Below the pieces are notes generated by a model. The model was not told the origin of the DNA and did not search any database. It saw only the letters and a program-made list of their open reading frames with translations. Source: Planctomycetota bacterium (lineage in GTDB: Bacteria; Planctomycetota; UBA8742; UBA2392). From it: a stretch of 64,000 bases of DNA. Positions 1 through 10,118 of this stretch are shown here, piece by piece (the stretch's first letter is position 1; every line of letters starts with the position of its first letter). The position numbers and the translations under genes are program-made. The stretch spans positions 124,001-188,000 of the forward strand of contig JAHBXZ010000003.1 in assembly GCA_019636215.1 (NCBI GenBank), given 5' to 3'.

Positions 1-1
1 A

Positions 2-805
2 GACCAGAAGTTCAAGGCCACCATGCAGGGCATTGGCTTCTTTGACGGCCCGCTGATCGGCTTCACCGTGGAAGGCAACGTCATCAACACCAGCCACTGG
101 CACGGCGTGTCGCTGTACGACGCGCAGGATTGCACGATCAAAAACAATGTGGCCTACACCCAGTGGCAAACCGAAAAACTCCGCCCCTGGGTGCAACTGG
201 GAAGCAAAGACAAAGCCGAGGTCAAGGGCAACACCGTCACAGGCAACTACGCCTACACCTTTGACCTCAAAAACGACAAAGGCGTGACGGCCAAAGACAA
301 CAATGTCGTCACCGAGGAAATCCACACCAAGCGCCAGGCTGAGCTAATCGCGCTGATCGAGAAGAAGTACGGCAAGACGGTGCCCGCGGCCGGGTTCAAA
401 CGGCTCGGCCTCGAACGGGTAAAGTGGATCGAAGGCACACCCAGCGCCGACGGCAAGACGATTGAGTCCATTGACGCAAGCCTCAACCAGGGCCGCCCGG
501 TGGTGCTGTTTCTCTACAAGGCCGGTGACAAAGCCTGCGACAAATTTGAGCGCGAAACCCTCGAAGACGCCGCCGTGAACGAACAACTCGACCACGCCAC
601 CGGCATCCGCATCAACGTGGAAGACATCAGCCGCGACCTGAAGAAGAAGTACAACATCGGCACCAAAACGCCCACCATCATCGTGCTGAGCCCCGCGGGC
701 GACATCTTCTGGGACGCCACATCCCCCAACGCCAAGCAACTGGCCAAGCAGCTGCAAGCCGCCCGCGAAACCCGCAAGCCCGCACCACAACCACGCGCGG
801 GTTAG
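2..805 (+). CDS. Beta-helix protein with C-terminal thioredoxin-like domain (5' partial)
   Basis: The reading frame is open to the left edge, so this is only the C-terminal part of a larger protein. The first ~90 residues show the repeating GNVI/CTIKNNVA/GNTVTGNYA pattern of right-handed parallel beta-helix (NosD/CASH-like) repeats. After a charged linker, residues ~160-250 resemble a thioredoxin fold: a strand (PVVLFLYKAG), a helix, then a cis-Pro-like segment (TKTPTIIVLSPAGDIFW). There is no CxxC; the active-site position holds a lone Cys in KACDKF. The tail is basic and Pro-rich. The stop is TAG at 803-805. The fold echoes the selenoprotein family at 14-21.6 kb, but the sequences are clearly different. 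The substrate is unknown. Confidence is good for the fold classes and low for any function. Confidence 0.7.
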   Translation, partial: DQKFKATMQGIGFFDGPLIGFTVEGNVINTSHWHGVSLYDAQDCTIKNNVAYTQWQTEKLRPWVQLGSKDKAEVKGNTVTGNYAYTFDLKNDKGVTAKDNNVVTEEIHTKRQAELIALIEKKYGKTVPAAGFKRLGLERVKWIEGTPSADGKTIESIDASLNQGRPVVLFLYKAGDKACDKFERETLEDAAVNEQLDHATGIRINVEDISRDLKKKYNIGTKTPTIIVLSPAGDIFWDATSPNAKQLAKQLQAARETRKPAPQPRAG

Positions 806-951
806 GCCTCACACGACCACCCCCGCCCTAGCGAGCTTTAGTCGAGCAATGCGGAGAACGAGTCAAGGTCTGGACTTCATTGACTATCCTGCGCTTTCCC
901 ATAGACTGTGTGGACCTGCTTTCATGCCTCTGGTTCACCTTTGGGACTCGT

Positions 952-3900
952 GTGCCAACAAAAATCCTTCACTTGAGCGATATTCACTTCGTATCGCACG
1001 TCTCAGCTAATCACGTCCTAGGCAAAGTGCGACACATTGCCGCCGCGTGTGTCGCCCGGAATCCACAAGTTGATGCCGTAATCATCGTCATCTCGGGAGA
1101 CATTGCCTTCTCCGGACACCCAGACGAGTACGAGCATGCGCACACATTCGTGTCGACACTCCACTCCGAACTTCATACTAGATGTCCAGGGGTCCCTATC
1201 CACGTGGCGACGTGCCCAGGCAATCACGACCTTGACTTCACTAAGAGTGGCCAAGCTCGAGATATGCTTATCAATAGCCTTAGGGAAGCGCCGACAATTA
1301 CTCCGGATTCAGACACTTTCAGAGTGGTAACGGGGCCACAGCATGCCTATTTTAACTTTGTAGCGCGGCTGGACGTCTTCAACAACACCACGGCAGACGA
1401 TGTTACGCCCCTGCTGCGGCGGCACTCGTTTCGCGTTGCCGAGAAGACTTTGCACGTCTGGTCCTTCAATACTTCTTGGACATCGGCTAAAGACGAGCAG
1501 AATACACTGCTGTACCGCGAGCCAGAGCACAACTGTCATGCAAGTGAATCGACCCTATCTATCGCCATAGGGCACCATCCGATTGGGTGGTTTGAACCTG
1601 AAAATGGAAAGCTACTAACCAAGTGCCTTCAAAAGTGTGCGGACTTGGTGCTGATTGGCCACGAACATGAGGAGGGCATGTTTGCGCAGGGGCACCTTGA
1701 TCATCCATTGCCCTATGTGAAGGGTGGAGTACTTCAGGCGCAAAAGAGTTCGAAGTCGTCTTTTCATGTCATTGATGTAGATCTAGCAGCAGAGTCTTAT
1801 GAAGTCAGCACTTACGAATGGGATGCCAAGCAAGACTTGTATGCCCTTCAGGAGCAAGGAGAGCGGCGTACATTCGTCAGGAACGTCGAACGGCTTCGCC
1901 GAGACTTTGCGATTTCCACTCGCTTTGAACACATATTAGAGAACATCAATTTACCCCTGAGTCACCCCCGTAAGTCTGTTGTAACGCTAGGTGACGTCTA
2001 CCTGTTCCCTGATATCCGAGAACTGTCGGGGGCACCTAATGCCGGAATTGATCGAGCCAACGTCTCACACGACCTCGTTGCAACAATCAAGGCGGCCGAA
2101 CGCGTTGTTCTTGTGGGACCACACAACTGCGGAAAGACCGCTGTGTGCAAAAGACTGTTCGTAGAGCTCCGCGCAGGCGATCACGTACCGGTCCTCTTAA
2201 GCGGGTCTCGCATAGGCCCCCGAGACGTGGAAGAGCTTCAGCAAGTCGTCTCGTCAATGCTAGGACAGCAGTACCAAGATCCGAGCTTAGACAAGTTTTG
2301 GCAGCTTGATAAGACTAAGCGTGCACTTATCTTAGACGATTTTCAGTTGCTTCAACTTACCCGGGAGCAACGATCACGTTTCCTTTCAGCTTGCGAGGCG
2401 TTGTTCGGTCTAACTATTCTGGTTGGCGATGAGGTGACCCGCTTGGAGCGGCTAACGCCCTCACACATCATAGGCAAGCTCGCTGAATATGACTTCTACG
2501 AGATGTTGCCTTTTGGCCACGTACTCCAGGACAAGCTTGCGGCGAAATGGTTTGGGCTTCGCGACGCCGACAACGACATTCCACCTCCAGACGAGTCGAG
2601 CGTCGAACGCACCAAACGATTCATCCCACGTTTCTTGAGTAATGCTGGTATTCCCACGTACCCGGCATATATGCTTATGATGCTGCAGATGAACGAGGCA
2701 GGAACAGCCCACAAGCTGCACGACGGAACGTACGGCCACCTACTTCAGTCCCTATTGACCGTGACGCTCGCGCGGAAGACAGGTGGATCGCTAGATTTTG
2801 AAACCAGCCTCACTGTGCTTGCGGCGTTCGCACATTACCTCTTTACCGAGAGGACGACATCGGTTACCGAGAGCGCGTTCTTAACATTTTGCCTTGACTA
2901 TCAGACTCGCTTTGGCGTACCGGTGCGCGCTGCACAGTTGCTGAGCGCTTGTCGCGCCGCACACATATTTGGAACGTCAGATGATCGAGTCGGCTTTGGT
3001 CACCGGTTCGTTAGGCACTACTTTGTCGGCAAGTACTTAGCAGACAAGATCACTGATGACGGTGTTCAGAACACTATCCGACAGCTCTGCGACTCACTTC
3101 ACCTAGAATCAAGCGCGAGCGTAGTGCTATTCCTAAGCTATCAGAGCAAGCATCCATTCATAATGGCCGCACTAACGAACACACTAAGTCGGATGTATGT
3201 TGAATCGAAGGAAGCGGATCTCGAGCGTGCGGAGAAAAGTGTCGAGGACCTAGTAGTCGACATCCCTCAGCTGAATGTTGACGACGGCCCACCGGACATC
3301 CGACGGGCAGCTCAACTGGAGCGACGGGACGCAAAAGAGGAAGCGCAAATCGACTGCTGGTACTTCGATGAAGAAAGCAGGGAGAAGGAGGAGTTTGCGC
3401 GGCAGGTGAACCCCCACATAGCGCGGTTCAATGCTTACGGCAAGGCGGTTCAGATATTTGGGCAAGTCTTGCGCACCGTGGGTATTCAGATGGAGACCGC
3501 ACCCAAGGCGCTGCACATCCGCGAAGCGTTCGAATTGTGTTTACGCAGCGTTGGCTGGTACCTTGATTTTGTAGAGGTCAACAAAGAGCAGTTACTGAAA
3601 GAGCTGGCGTGGCTTGTTGAGGAGCACAACGAAGGAATTCTTCCTGCCGAAGTCAGACGCCTGATAGCATCGACAATGTATTTGGGCGCGTTTGGTTGGT
3701 CGCTGTTCGGGCTACACCAGTTCGCTCAGTCGTTTGGCGATGAAAAGCTAATGGTAGCCGTTGAAAGCGCTCTCGGAGTGGATGACGCCATAACCAACCG
3801 ACTGTATGCACTAGGAGCCAAGCTAAACATACCCGGCACATTCCCAGAAGACGAGGTCTACGAGTGCCTGAAGCTCGTTGAGGATCGTCGCTTTCTGTAC

Positions 3901-4038
3901 ATGTTGCTTCGCCAGATGGTATGGCACCACGCTTACCTGTTCCGATTGGAGGGCCCGGCGTTCAGAAGGCTGTGCGACAAGTTCCAGTTTACTCGTCGGG
4001 AACAACTGATCGACAACCGGCAACGTCGATCTAAGTGA
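952..4038 (+). CDS. Metallophosphoesterase-NTPase fusion, possible defence protein
   Basis: A protein of about 1028 residues. The N-terminus carries all calcineurin-like phosphoesterase motifs: LSDIH, SGDIAFSG, PGNHD, IGHHP and IGHEHE, so a two-metal phosphodiesterase or nuclease domain covers residues ~1-290. A P-loop (GPHNCGKTA, residue ~389) and a Walker B-like ALILDDF (~458) follow, then ~500 mostly helical residues, as in STAND/NACHT-type NTPases. I prefer the GTG at 952, which puts the first metal motif at residue 10 as is usual; the frame stays open to a TTG at 880. The G+C content (about half) and codon use differ clearly from the neighbours, suggesting horizontal transfer. An effector fused to a signalling NTPase is typical of anti-phage or cell-suicide systems; that role is inferred. 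No partner gene is adjacent. Confidence 0.75.
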   Translation: MPTKILHLSDIHFVSHVSANHVLGKVRHIAAACVARNPQVDAVIIVISGDIAFSGHPDEYEHAHTFVSTLHSELHTRCPGVPIHVATCPGNHDLDFTKSGQARDMLINSLREAPTITPDSDTFRVVTGPQHAYFNFVARLDVFNNTTADDVTPLLRRHSFRVAEKTLHVWSFNTSWTSAKDEQNTLLYREPEHNCHASESTLSIAIGHHPIGWFEPENGKLLTKCLQKCADLVLIGHEHEEGMFAQGHLDHPLPYVKGGVLQAQKSSKSSFHVIDVDLAAESYEVSTYEWDAKQDLYALQEQGERRTFVRNVERLRRDFAISTRFEHILENINLPLSHPRKSVVTLGDVYLFPDIRELSGAPNAGIDRANVSHDLVATIKAAERVVLVGPHNCGKTAVCKRLFVELRAGDHVPVLLSGSRIGPRDVEELQQVVSSMLGQQYQDPSLDKFWQLDKTKRALILDDFQLLQLTREQRSRFLSACEALFGLTILVGDEVTRLERLTPSHIIGKLAEYDFYEMLPFGHVLQDKLAAKWFGLRDADNDIPPPDESSVERTKRFIPRFLSNAGIPTYPAYMLMMLQMNEAGTAHKLHDGTYGHLLQSLLTVTLARKTGGSLDFETSLTVLAAFAHYLFTERTTSVTESAFLTFCLDYQTRFGVPVRAAQLLSACRAAHIFGTSDDRVGFGHRFVRHYFVGKYLADKITDDGVQNTIRQLCDSLHLESSASVVLFLSYQSKHPFIMAALTNTLSRMYVESKEADLERAEKSVEDLVVDIPQLNVDDGPPDIRRAAQLERRDAKEEAQIDCWYFDEESREKEEFARQVNPHIARFNAYGKAVQIFGQVLRTVGIQMETAPKALHIREAFELCLRSVGWYLDFVEVNKEQLLKELAWLVEEHNEGILPAEVRRLIASTMYLGAFGWSLFGLHQFAQSFGDEKLMVAVESALGVDDAITNRLYALGAKLNIPGTFPEDEVYECLKLVEDRRFLYMLLRQMVWHHAYLFRLEGPAFRRLCDKFQFTRREQLIDNRQRRSK

Positions 4039-4140
4039 ATCGATACCCATGAAGCCAAGTGCCGTAAGTGTTGAGCGTAAGCAAGTAGGCGGTCGGTTGC
4101 CCGCTGCCGCCCGATCATGGCTTGCGGTACTGCCGTTTGC

Positions 4141-6333
4141 TTACGGTTCGCGCTCCCCACGCCGGAACAGTAGTGGCGCGAACAGCAGCAGCGATGCAAG
4201 GCCGCCCACGCCAGCGGTGCAGCCTCCGCCTCCACCACCTCCTCCGCCTGAGCCGCCGGTTCCGGGTCCTGGGCCGGGGCCGGGGCCGCCTCCGCCTGTT
4301 GTGGTTACCGTGATGGCAAAGGCGCCGTTGTCTGTGGTTTGTGTCGGGCTTGTGCTGTCCGTGACGGTTACGTTGAAGTTGACCGTGCCCGCCACCACGT
4401 CACCAGCCGCGGCTGTCAGTGCGCCTGATGGGCTCATGGTCCAGCCTGTGGGCAGGCCTGTGGCGTTCCAGGTGTAGGGGGCCGCGCCGCCGCTGGCCGT
4501 GAACTGCACGTTCAGGGCCGTGTTCTCGGTGATGCCGGGCAGCGGCGAGCTGGTGGTGATGCTAACGCCGCTGCCGCTTCCTCCCCCCGGGGTTTGCTCC
4601 ATCAACCAGGCGAAGCTGTTGCTGGTGCGGTACTCCCAGCCGTACTTGCGCCAGGGGCTGATGCGGTAAGCCGTAAGGCCGCTGGCCGGGCCCGCGGGGC
4701 GAATCCAGTAAGTAACGGCCGCGTCGTAGGTGTTGTACAGGTTCTGGGCCATGGTCTTGTGCGCGGCGTCGGCGCTGCTGGTCAGTTCACTGAAGTACCA
4801 GGCCCAGGCCAGGGCGGCCGCAACATCCAGCGCGTGTTCGGCATCGCCGCCGGACCGCATATCCGTGGTCCCGTTGTACTGCACCAGGTAGCTCGCGTAG
4901 TAACGCGCGCCGCCGCCGTAGCTGTGGCTGGAATCGCTCAGGCAGGCATTGCGAATGAACACACCCATGCGCCGCACAAAAGCCGCAATGTTCGCGTCTT
5001 CAGTGAACGCGTAAGCCCGCACCATAGCGTCTACCACCAGCGCGCTCATCCAGGGCGAGGCCAGGTATGCGCCCGCCGTACCCTCACTGTGCTGAGCGCC
5101 CGTGTGGTACAGGCCGCCGTCAATGCGGCCAGCGCTGGGGATCGCGCCGCCGGCGCCGTTCTGGTGCGCGATGAAGTGGCCGGTCTGTGTGCCCACGCGG
5201 GTACGGGCGTTGGTGTCGCCGGTGACCTCATAATGCACCAAGTTGGCGATGATGCGGTACGAGCTATGGCGCTCGGTCCAGAAGCCGGTGCCGGCACTCC
5301 ATTGCGTGTTCATGCCGTTGGTTTCGTGGCACTGGGCGACCCAGCTGATCGGGTCCACCATGTCCGGGTCGCCGGTCACCCAATGCTGCAAGGCCAGGCA
5401 CTCGTTGTAGACGTACTTGGTGTCAATGCTGCTGGGGCTTGGGCTGACCAGGCTGAAGCCGCCAAGCCCGCTGGCGGGCGAGACACCGGGCGCGTACAGC
5501 TTGCCCTTGTAAAAGCCAGTGTTGCGCACGGCCTCGCGCAGGTGCTTGAAGTTGCCGCTGCGCAGGTAGAGGGCGAACATGGTCGAGCCGCGGTCGTACA
5601 GCCAAGGCTCGCTCTGGTTGCGGAAGTCGCACTGGTTGGCAGTGGTGACTGCGGCGTCGTCTTCGTTGATCCAACTGTAGAAGAAGTTGTGCTGCGCGTG
5701 GTCGAGTTCGTTGAAGCCGGTGTAGGTGCCGTTTTTGATTGTGGTCGGGTCTTCGCGCGTGTCGGCCACGCCACTGTAAAACGGCTTCACGCGCCGCGCG
5801 CCCAGCGCGCCGTGGGCAAGGTAGGCCTTGGGCAGCACGCAGTACACGTTGGGTTCAAAGACGCCATCGGCGGCCTGCCAGGGCGCGGTGGTGACCTGGT
5901 GCCAGCCATTGCGCACGGCGGTCAGCGTGGCCACGTTCTGGGTGCGCGCGGCGACGCCCCACTGGATCGTGACATCCTGGCTGTTGGGGTAGGTGACACT
6001 GAACGAGAACGAAAACTGCACACGCGCCACGCGCACACTCTGGCCGTCAATGCCTGCGTTGGTGGTATGCCGCCATGGGGTGAGTTGCTCGACAAAGGCC
6101 GGGATCTCGGTCGAGGCGTTCAGCACGCGCAGCGTCGAAAGCTGGGCCTGGGTGATCGAGCCGCGCGGAAACGGGAAACCCAGCGTGACCAGCTGCGGTG
6201 TGCCCGTCGCGATGCCTTCTGTTGGGTGCAGCTTGACCGTGACGCTGCCACTGGATTGGGCGGGTGCAAAGAAGGGCTCGATTGCCGAAAGCGTGCTCGC
6301 AAACAGCAATCCCAGCAGCAGGGCGTAGCGCAT
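4141..6333 (-). CDS. Secreted protein with Ig-like domain and C-terminal sorting-type tail
   Basis: 730 residues starting with a clear signal peptide (MRYALLLGLLFASTLSA). Residues ~20-580 are a large, mostly helical and aromatic-rich region that I do not recognise with certainty; repeated Trp/Tyr/His patches recall (alpha/alpha)-toroid glycan-active proteins. Residues ~590-680 form a putative Ig-like (He_PIG/cadherin-type) domain with ENTALNVQFTASGGAAPYTW followed by TVTDSTSPTQT. The end is a Gly/Pro linker, a run of about nine Gly, a single Cys (GCTAG), a ~16-residue hydrophobic segment and RRGEREP. That Gly-Cys-TM-Arg arrangement resembles the Synerg-CTERM/MYXO-CTERM class of C-terminal sorting signals, implying transfer to the cell surface by a dedicated protease. 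No such protease is in the window. Secretion is well supported; the enzymatic role is not known. Confidence 0.75.
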   Translation of the reverse strand: MRYALLLGLLFASTLSAIEPFFAPAQSSGSVTVKLHPTEGIATGTPQLVTLGFPFPRGSITQAQLSTLRVLNASTEIPAFVEQLTPWRHTTNAGIDGQSVRVARVQFSFSFSVTYPNSQDVTIQWGVAARTQNVATLTAVRNGWHQVTTAPWQAADGVFEPNVYCVLPKAYLAHGALGARRVKPFYSGVADTREDPTTIKNGTYTGFNELDHAQHNFFYSWINEDDAAVTTANQCDFRNQSEPWLYDRGSTMFALYLRSGNFKHLREAVRNTGFYKGKLYAPGVSPASGLGGFSLVSPSPSSIDTKYVYNECLALQHWVTGDPDMVDPISWVAQCHETNGMNTQWSAGTGFWTERHSSYRIIANLVHYEVTGDTNARTRVGTQTGHFIAHQNGAGGAIPSAGRIDGGLYHTGAQHSEGTAGAYLASPWMSALVVDAMVRAYAFTEDANIAAFVRRMGVFIRNACLSDSSHSYGGGARYYASYLVQYNGTTDMRSGGDAEHALDVAAALAWAWYFSELTSSADAAHKTMAQNLYNTYDAAVTYWIRPAGPASGLTAYRISPWRKYGWEYRTSNSFAWLMEQTPGGGSGSGVSITTSSPLPGITENTALNVQFTASGGAAPYTWNATGLPTGWTMSPSGALTAAAGDVVAGTVNFNVTVTDSTSPTQTTDNGAFAITVTTTGGGGPGPGPGPGTGGSGGGGGGGGGCTAGVGGLASLLLFAPLLFRRGEREP

Positions 6334-6414
6334 GAGTCCCCCATGGTTGGCGTTACACCTTGATGCACGGGAGCGCGAACTGGGGTCAAGAAAGGTGGAG
6401 GAGGTTGGAAGTGC

Positions 6415-6720
6415 CTATCCTTCGCCCAGCAGCTCAGCAACCCTTGGCGGGCGCTTTGCCGGGTGACGCACGGCCAGGACAACAACGCGTTCCGGCTCGG
6501 GAAGAAAGAAAACGCGGTACCAGAACACTGGTATGTGAGTTACGCGAACGCCGTGCCGCGCGGCGACGCCGGATTCAGGGTGATCTGAAAGGCGCATCAC
6601 CGTTCGATGCAGTTCTTCGGCAAAGCGCGAACCAAGACCTGAAAGCTTGGCTTCGTAATAGTCAAACGCAGCTTCCACGTCAGCCAATGCGAGGCCACGA
6701 AAGACAACAGGCAGGTTCAT
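6415..6720 (-). CDS. ParE/RelE-family toxin
   Basis: A 101-residue protein with the RelE/ParE plasmid-stabilisation fold. The N-terminal helical part (LALADVEAAFDYYEAKLSGLG) is followed by RFAEELHRTVMRLSDHPESG and strands ending in IPVFWYRVFFLPEPERVVVLAVRHPAKRP, where the final AVRH is the usual C-terminal strand signature. Its start overlaps the stop of the upstream gene on the minus strand by 4 nt (ATGA), a coupling typical of toxin-antitoxin operons. ParE-type (gyrase) and RelE-type (mRNA cleavage) toxins cannot be separated from sequence alone; the family as a whole is well supported. It lies between the secreted protein and acs. Confidence 0.82.
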   Translation of the reverse strand: MNLPVVFRGLALADVEAAFDYYEAKLSGLGSRFAEELHRTVMRLSDHPESGVAARHGVRVTHIPVFWYRVFFLPEPERVVVLAVRHPAKRPPRVAELLGEG

Positions 6721-6950
6721 GCGGGCCTGCGGTTCCTCAGGCGCTTGAACACTTCGTCGGCCGGGATCGTGTCCTGCGGGTTCGCGCGGTGGTCAGCCAG
6801 ACGCTGCTCGATCAGCGCCAGTTCTTCTGCGCTCAATTCCGCTTCTCCCTGCAGACCCAGGCTTTCCCACAGGGCAACCAGTAACTCGTATCGCTCCGCC
6901 GGTGGAAGCTTCATGGCCAGTTCTTGCAGCTGCAGCGCCTGCTTGGTCAT
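6717..6950 (-). CDS. Antitoxin, addiction-module component (TIGR02574-like)
   Basis: A 77-residue acidic protein. It has the pattern of the putative addiction-module component family: a helical N-terminus with LPPAERYELLVALWESLG, then LSAEELALIEQRLADHRANP and a C-terminal D(E)VFKRLRNR stretch. It comes first in the minus-strand pair and overlaps the toxin gene by 4 nt, the normal order antitoxin then toxin. The C-terminal part would wrap the toxin. Autoregulation is common in such pairs, but I saw no clear palindrome in the short upstream gap. Confidence is high because size, order and motif agree. Confidence 0.8.
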   Translation of the reverse strand: MTKQALQLQELAMKLPPAERYELLVALWESLGLQGEAELSAEELALIEQRLADHRANPQDTIPADEVFKRLRNRRPA

Positions 6951-7063
6951 GTCGGCATTCTAGCCAATTGCGGGGCACTTGCGACACCAGCAATCGTCGC
7001 CGGCCCACCCTTCGTGGGCAACTGCAGTTTGCCGTGACAGGCAGGCCGAACTAACTTGCCCCT

Positions 7064-9001
7064 ATGGAACCGCCGAAACCCGAAATCGCCACGCATGCAC
7101 TGGTTGGCTCGCTGGACCACTACCGCGAACTCTACGCCGAGTCCATCAACAACCCGCTGGGCTTCTGGGGCAAGGTGGCCCGACGGCTGGATTGGTTCTC
7201 GCCGCCGCTGCACACCGGGCGCTGGGACTTCAACACCGTGGACTTCGCCTGGTTTGAAGGCGGCAAGCTCAACGCAGCCTGGAACTGTATCGACCGGCAC
7301 CTGCCCCTGCGGGGCGACAAAGACGCGATCATCTGGGCCAAGGATGAACCCGGGCAGTACGAACGCATCACCTACCGGCAGTTGCATCACGAAGTCGGCC
7401 GCCTGGCCAACGTGTTGAAACACTACGGCGTGCGCAAGGGCGACCGGGTGTGCATCTATCTGCCGATGATCCCCGAGCTTGCCTACACCGTTTTGGCATG
7501 CGCGCGGATTGGCGCGGTGCACAGTGTGGTGTTTGCCGGCTTCAGTGCTGAGTCGCTGCGCGACCGCATCATGGACGCCCAGTGCAAGGTCGTGGTCACG
7601 GCCAACGAGGGTTTAAGAGGCGGGCGGAAGATTCCGCTCAAGGCCACAACAGACAAGGCCGTTGACGGGCTGGATCTCGTAACGACCGTGCTGGTGGCGC
7701 GCCGTACGCAACTGGATTCACCCATGCGCCAGGGCCGCGACCATTGGCTGGCGGAGGAAATGGACAAGCAACGCGGCACCTGCGCGGCAGAGGCCATGGA
7801 CGCCGAAGACCCATTATTCGTGCTGTACACCAGCGGCAGCACCGGCAAACCCAAGGGCGTGCTGCACACGACGGGCGGCTATCTCGTGTATGCAAGCTAC
7901 ACCCACGAACTGGTGTTCGACTGGCGCGAGAACGACATCTACTTCTGTGCGGCGGACGTGGGCTGGGTCACCGGCCACAGCTACATTCTGTATGGGCCGC
8001 TGTGCAACGGCGCGACAACGGTGATGTTCGAGTCCACGCCGCTGTACCCCGACGCCGGGCGCTACTGGCAGATCGTGGACGATCTCAAGGTCAACATCTT
8101 CTACACGGCCCCCACCGCGATTCGCGCGCTGATTGCCAGCGGCGAAGAACACCTGTCGCGTTCCAAACGCACCAGTCTGCGGGTGCTGGGCAGTGTCGGC
8201 GAGCCGATCAACCCCGAAGTCTGGCGCTGGTACCACGACAAGGTGGGCCGCAAGCGCTGCGCCGTCGTGGACACCTGGTGGCAGACCGAAACCGGTGGCA
8301 TCCTGATCACGCCGCTGCCCGGGGCCACGCCCGCCAAGCCGGGTTCGGCGACGTTGCCGTTCTTTGGCTGCGAACCTGTACTCGTCGACGAGCAAGGCCG
8401 CGAAATCACCGGCAATGGTGTGTCCGGCAACCTGTGTTTGCGGCGCAGTTGGCCGGGCCAGGCCCGCACGATTCTGGGCGACCACGCGCGGTTTAAGCAG
8501 ACCTACTTCAGCACGTACCCCGGCCTGTACTTCACCGGCGACGGCTGCCGCCGCGACGAAGATGGATACTACTGGATCACCGGCCGCGTGGACGATGTGC
8601 TGAACGTGTCAGGCCACCGCCTGGGCACTGCCGAAGTCGAAAGCGCACTGGTGGCCCACGAAAGCGTGGCCGAAGCCGCCGTGGTGGGCTGTCCGCACGA
8701 GATCAAGGGCCAGGGCATTTACGCCTACTGCATCCTCAACCCGGGCTACGCCAAGCACGACGAAAACGACCTGCGCGGGATGCTGCGCGAAAAGGTGCGC
8801 GAGGTGATCGGCCCGATTGCGACGCCGGATATCATCCAGTTCGTGCCCGGCCTGCCGAAAACCCGCAGCGGCAAGATCATGCGGCGCATACTGCGCAAGA
8901 TTGCCGAGCGCGAGTACACGTCGCTGGGCGACATCACCACACTGGCCGACCCGGCGGTCGTGGAACAAATCTTGGCAGGGCACAAGGCGCTGGTATCATG
9001 A
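7064..9001 (+). CDS. acs: Acetyl-CoA synthetase (AMP-forming)
   Basis: 645 residues, the usual length of acetyl-CoA synthetase. It activates acetate to acetyl-AMP and then acetyl-CoA in the cytoplasm. Visible signatures are the ACAS N-terminal segment ([20 protein letters not shown]), the phosphate-binding loop [21 protein letters not shown], the adenylate loop [12 protein letters not shown] and the C-terminal [11 protein letters not shown], whose Lys is the catalytic residue and the usual site of regulatory acetylation. The Trp in WWQTE is the acetate-pocket Trp that excludes longer acyl chains, favouring acetate over propionate. A Sir2-type deacylase, the class of enzyme that reactivates acetylated Acs, is encoded at 36.3-37.2 kb but is not linked. 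The gene is monocistronic, starting at ATG 7064 and ending with TGA. Confidence 0.95.
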   Translation: MEPPKPEIATHALVGSLDHYRELYAESINNPLGFWGKVARRLDWFSPPLHTGRWDFNTVDFAWFEGGKLNAAWNCIDRHLPLRGDKDAIIWAKDEPGQYERITYRQLHHEVGRLANVLKHYGVRKGDRVCIYLPMIPELAYTVLACARIGAVHSVVFAGFSAESLRDRIMDAQCKVVVTANEGLRGGRKIPLKATTDKAVDGLDLVTTVLVARRTQLDSPMRQGRDHWLAEEMDKQRGTCAAEAMDAEDPLFVLYTSGSTGKPKGVLHTTGGYLVYASYTHELVFDWRENDIYFCAADVGWVTGHSYILYGPLCNGATTVMFESTPLYPDAGRYWQIVDDLKVNIFYTAPTAIRALIASGEEHLSRSKRTSLRVLGSVGEPINPEVWRWYHDKVGRKRCAVVDTWWQTETGGILITPLPGATPAKPGSATLPFFGCEPVLVDEQGREITGNGVSGNLCLRRSWPGQARTILGDHARFKQTYFSTYPGLYFTGDGCRRDEDGYYWITGRVDDVLNVSGHRLGTAEVESALVAHESVAEAAVVGCPHEIKGQGIYAYCILNPGYAKHDENDLRGMLREKVREVIGPIATPDIIQFVPGLPKTRSGKIMRRILRKIAEREYTSLGDITTLADPAVVEQILAGHKALVS

Positions 9002-9088
9002 ATCGCTTGCGTGTCGCGCAATTGACTTGATGCCCATTGCTTGAAGGCTTAGACTTTCGTCTCAGTGGGCAGTCAAAGGAGCCGGGCT

Positions 9089-10056
9089 ATGCCATTGCAA
9101 GGGGCGCCAGATACAGCCAACGTCATTGCTGCGCCGAACCCCGTTGAGAACGAACCACGTCTGGTTCAGATTCACGGCGTAATGCCGGAACTGGGTGTCA
9201 ACGGCGGCTTCCTTGTGTATCCGCGTGTTCCGGGCCTGAAGCCTGCCCAGGTAGTTGACCCGTGTCTTGCCGCAGACGACATCAGCACCACAGTCACGCC
9301 GCCCGCTTCGGCATGGTCGAGTATGTTGCGCGAGTGCCGTTGTGCATGGCCAGCCAAGACATTTTCAGGCACCGCAATGACCTGGTGGATTTCAGTGTGA
9401 CGCTGGGCGAGATTCAGACTTGGTACGGCTACTATGGGCGCATGGATGTGCTGACCGGGAACCCGGTGTTCGGCGGACTTCCTGACCTTGTGGCCCCCGC
9501 CCGTACCATAAACATGGGCGGTGCGCCGCTTTCGTTCCCGTGTCTGAGCAAGGCCTGGCACCTTGTCAAGGCCAACAATGGGAAGCCGACTGTTATCATG
9601 AGCAACGCCCGTTCCCTTGAAAGTTATGAAAATCTGTGCCGCTTGAGCGGTCAGAACGTTGAATATATGCCGTGGCGCTGGTATTGCCCCGCTAAACGTC
9701 ATTGGGTCGATGGCAAAGTGCCCAGCTTCAACGGCACACCTTGGGTCATCAACGACGAAATGAACCCCGGTGTGCTACCCGCCAACCGCCGAATCTGGTT
9801 CATGGTACTCGGAGATGACGGAGGCAAAGGCCCCACGCGGGGACTTTCGCGGATTGTCCCGGCTGGAATGGAGCGTCGCCCGTTTGTCGTAAGAATGACC
9901 AACGGAGTGCCCGACTTCGTCAACCAGACGGTGAATATGACCAAAGACATCTGGGTAAGCATGCCTGCCGGGCTGGCGCTGGGCAGCCAGGCGGCCCTGA
10001 GCCTCCTGACCAACTTTGAGCATGTAGGCGAGTGCGCAGGTCCTGTACCGGCGTAG
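9089..10056 (+). CDS. Possible phage capsid-like protein with an apparent -1 frameshift
   Basis: The ATG at 9089 follows a good ribosome site (AAAGGAG). The first ~65 codons run in one frame (through AQVVDPCLAADDISTTVT); the sequence then makes better sense in the -1 frame (RFGMVEYVARVPLCMASQDI) and continues to TAG at 10056. The switch falls near 9280-9300; the two frames are both open from about 9259 to 9397. No slippery heptamer is visible, so a single-base deletion or sequencing error is likelier than programmed shifting. The C-terminal half has a pattern seen in HK97-type capsid proteins: PTVIMSNARSLESYENLCR, then FNGTPWVINDEMN and RRIWFMVLG. I do not recognise a specific family. It could be a prophage relic or a domesticated capsid or encapsulin-like protein. 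Confidence 0.45.
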
Positions 10057-10118
10057 CTGAATCCTGGACCTTTGGCGCGGTTGTGGAGTGGTTGCGTTCG
10101 TCGTCTGGTAGGTATGCC

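Noticed and set aside
4594..6363. Long open frame opposite the secreted protein gene
   Set aside because: Low-complexity His/Val/Gly/Arg composition with no motif; it mirrors the minus-strand gene, which has a signal peptide and domain structure.
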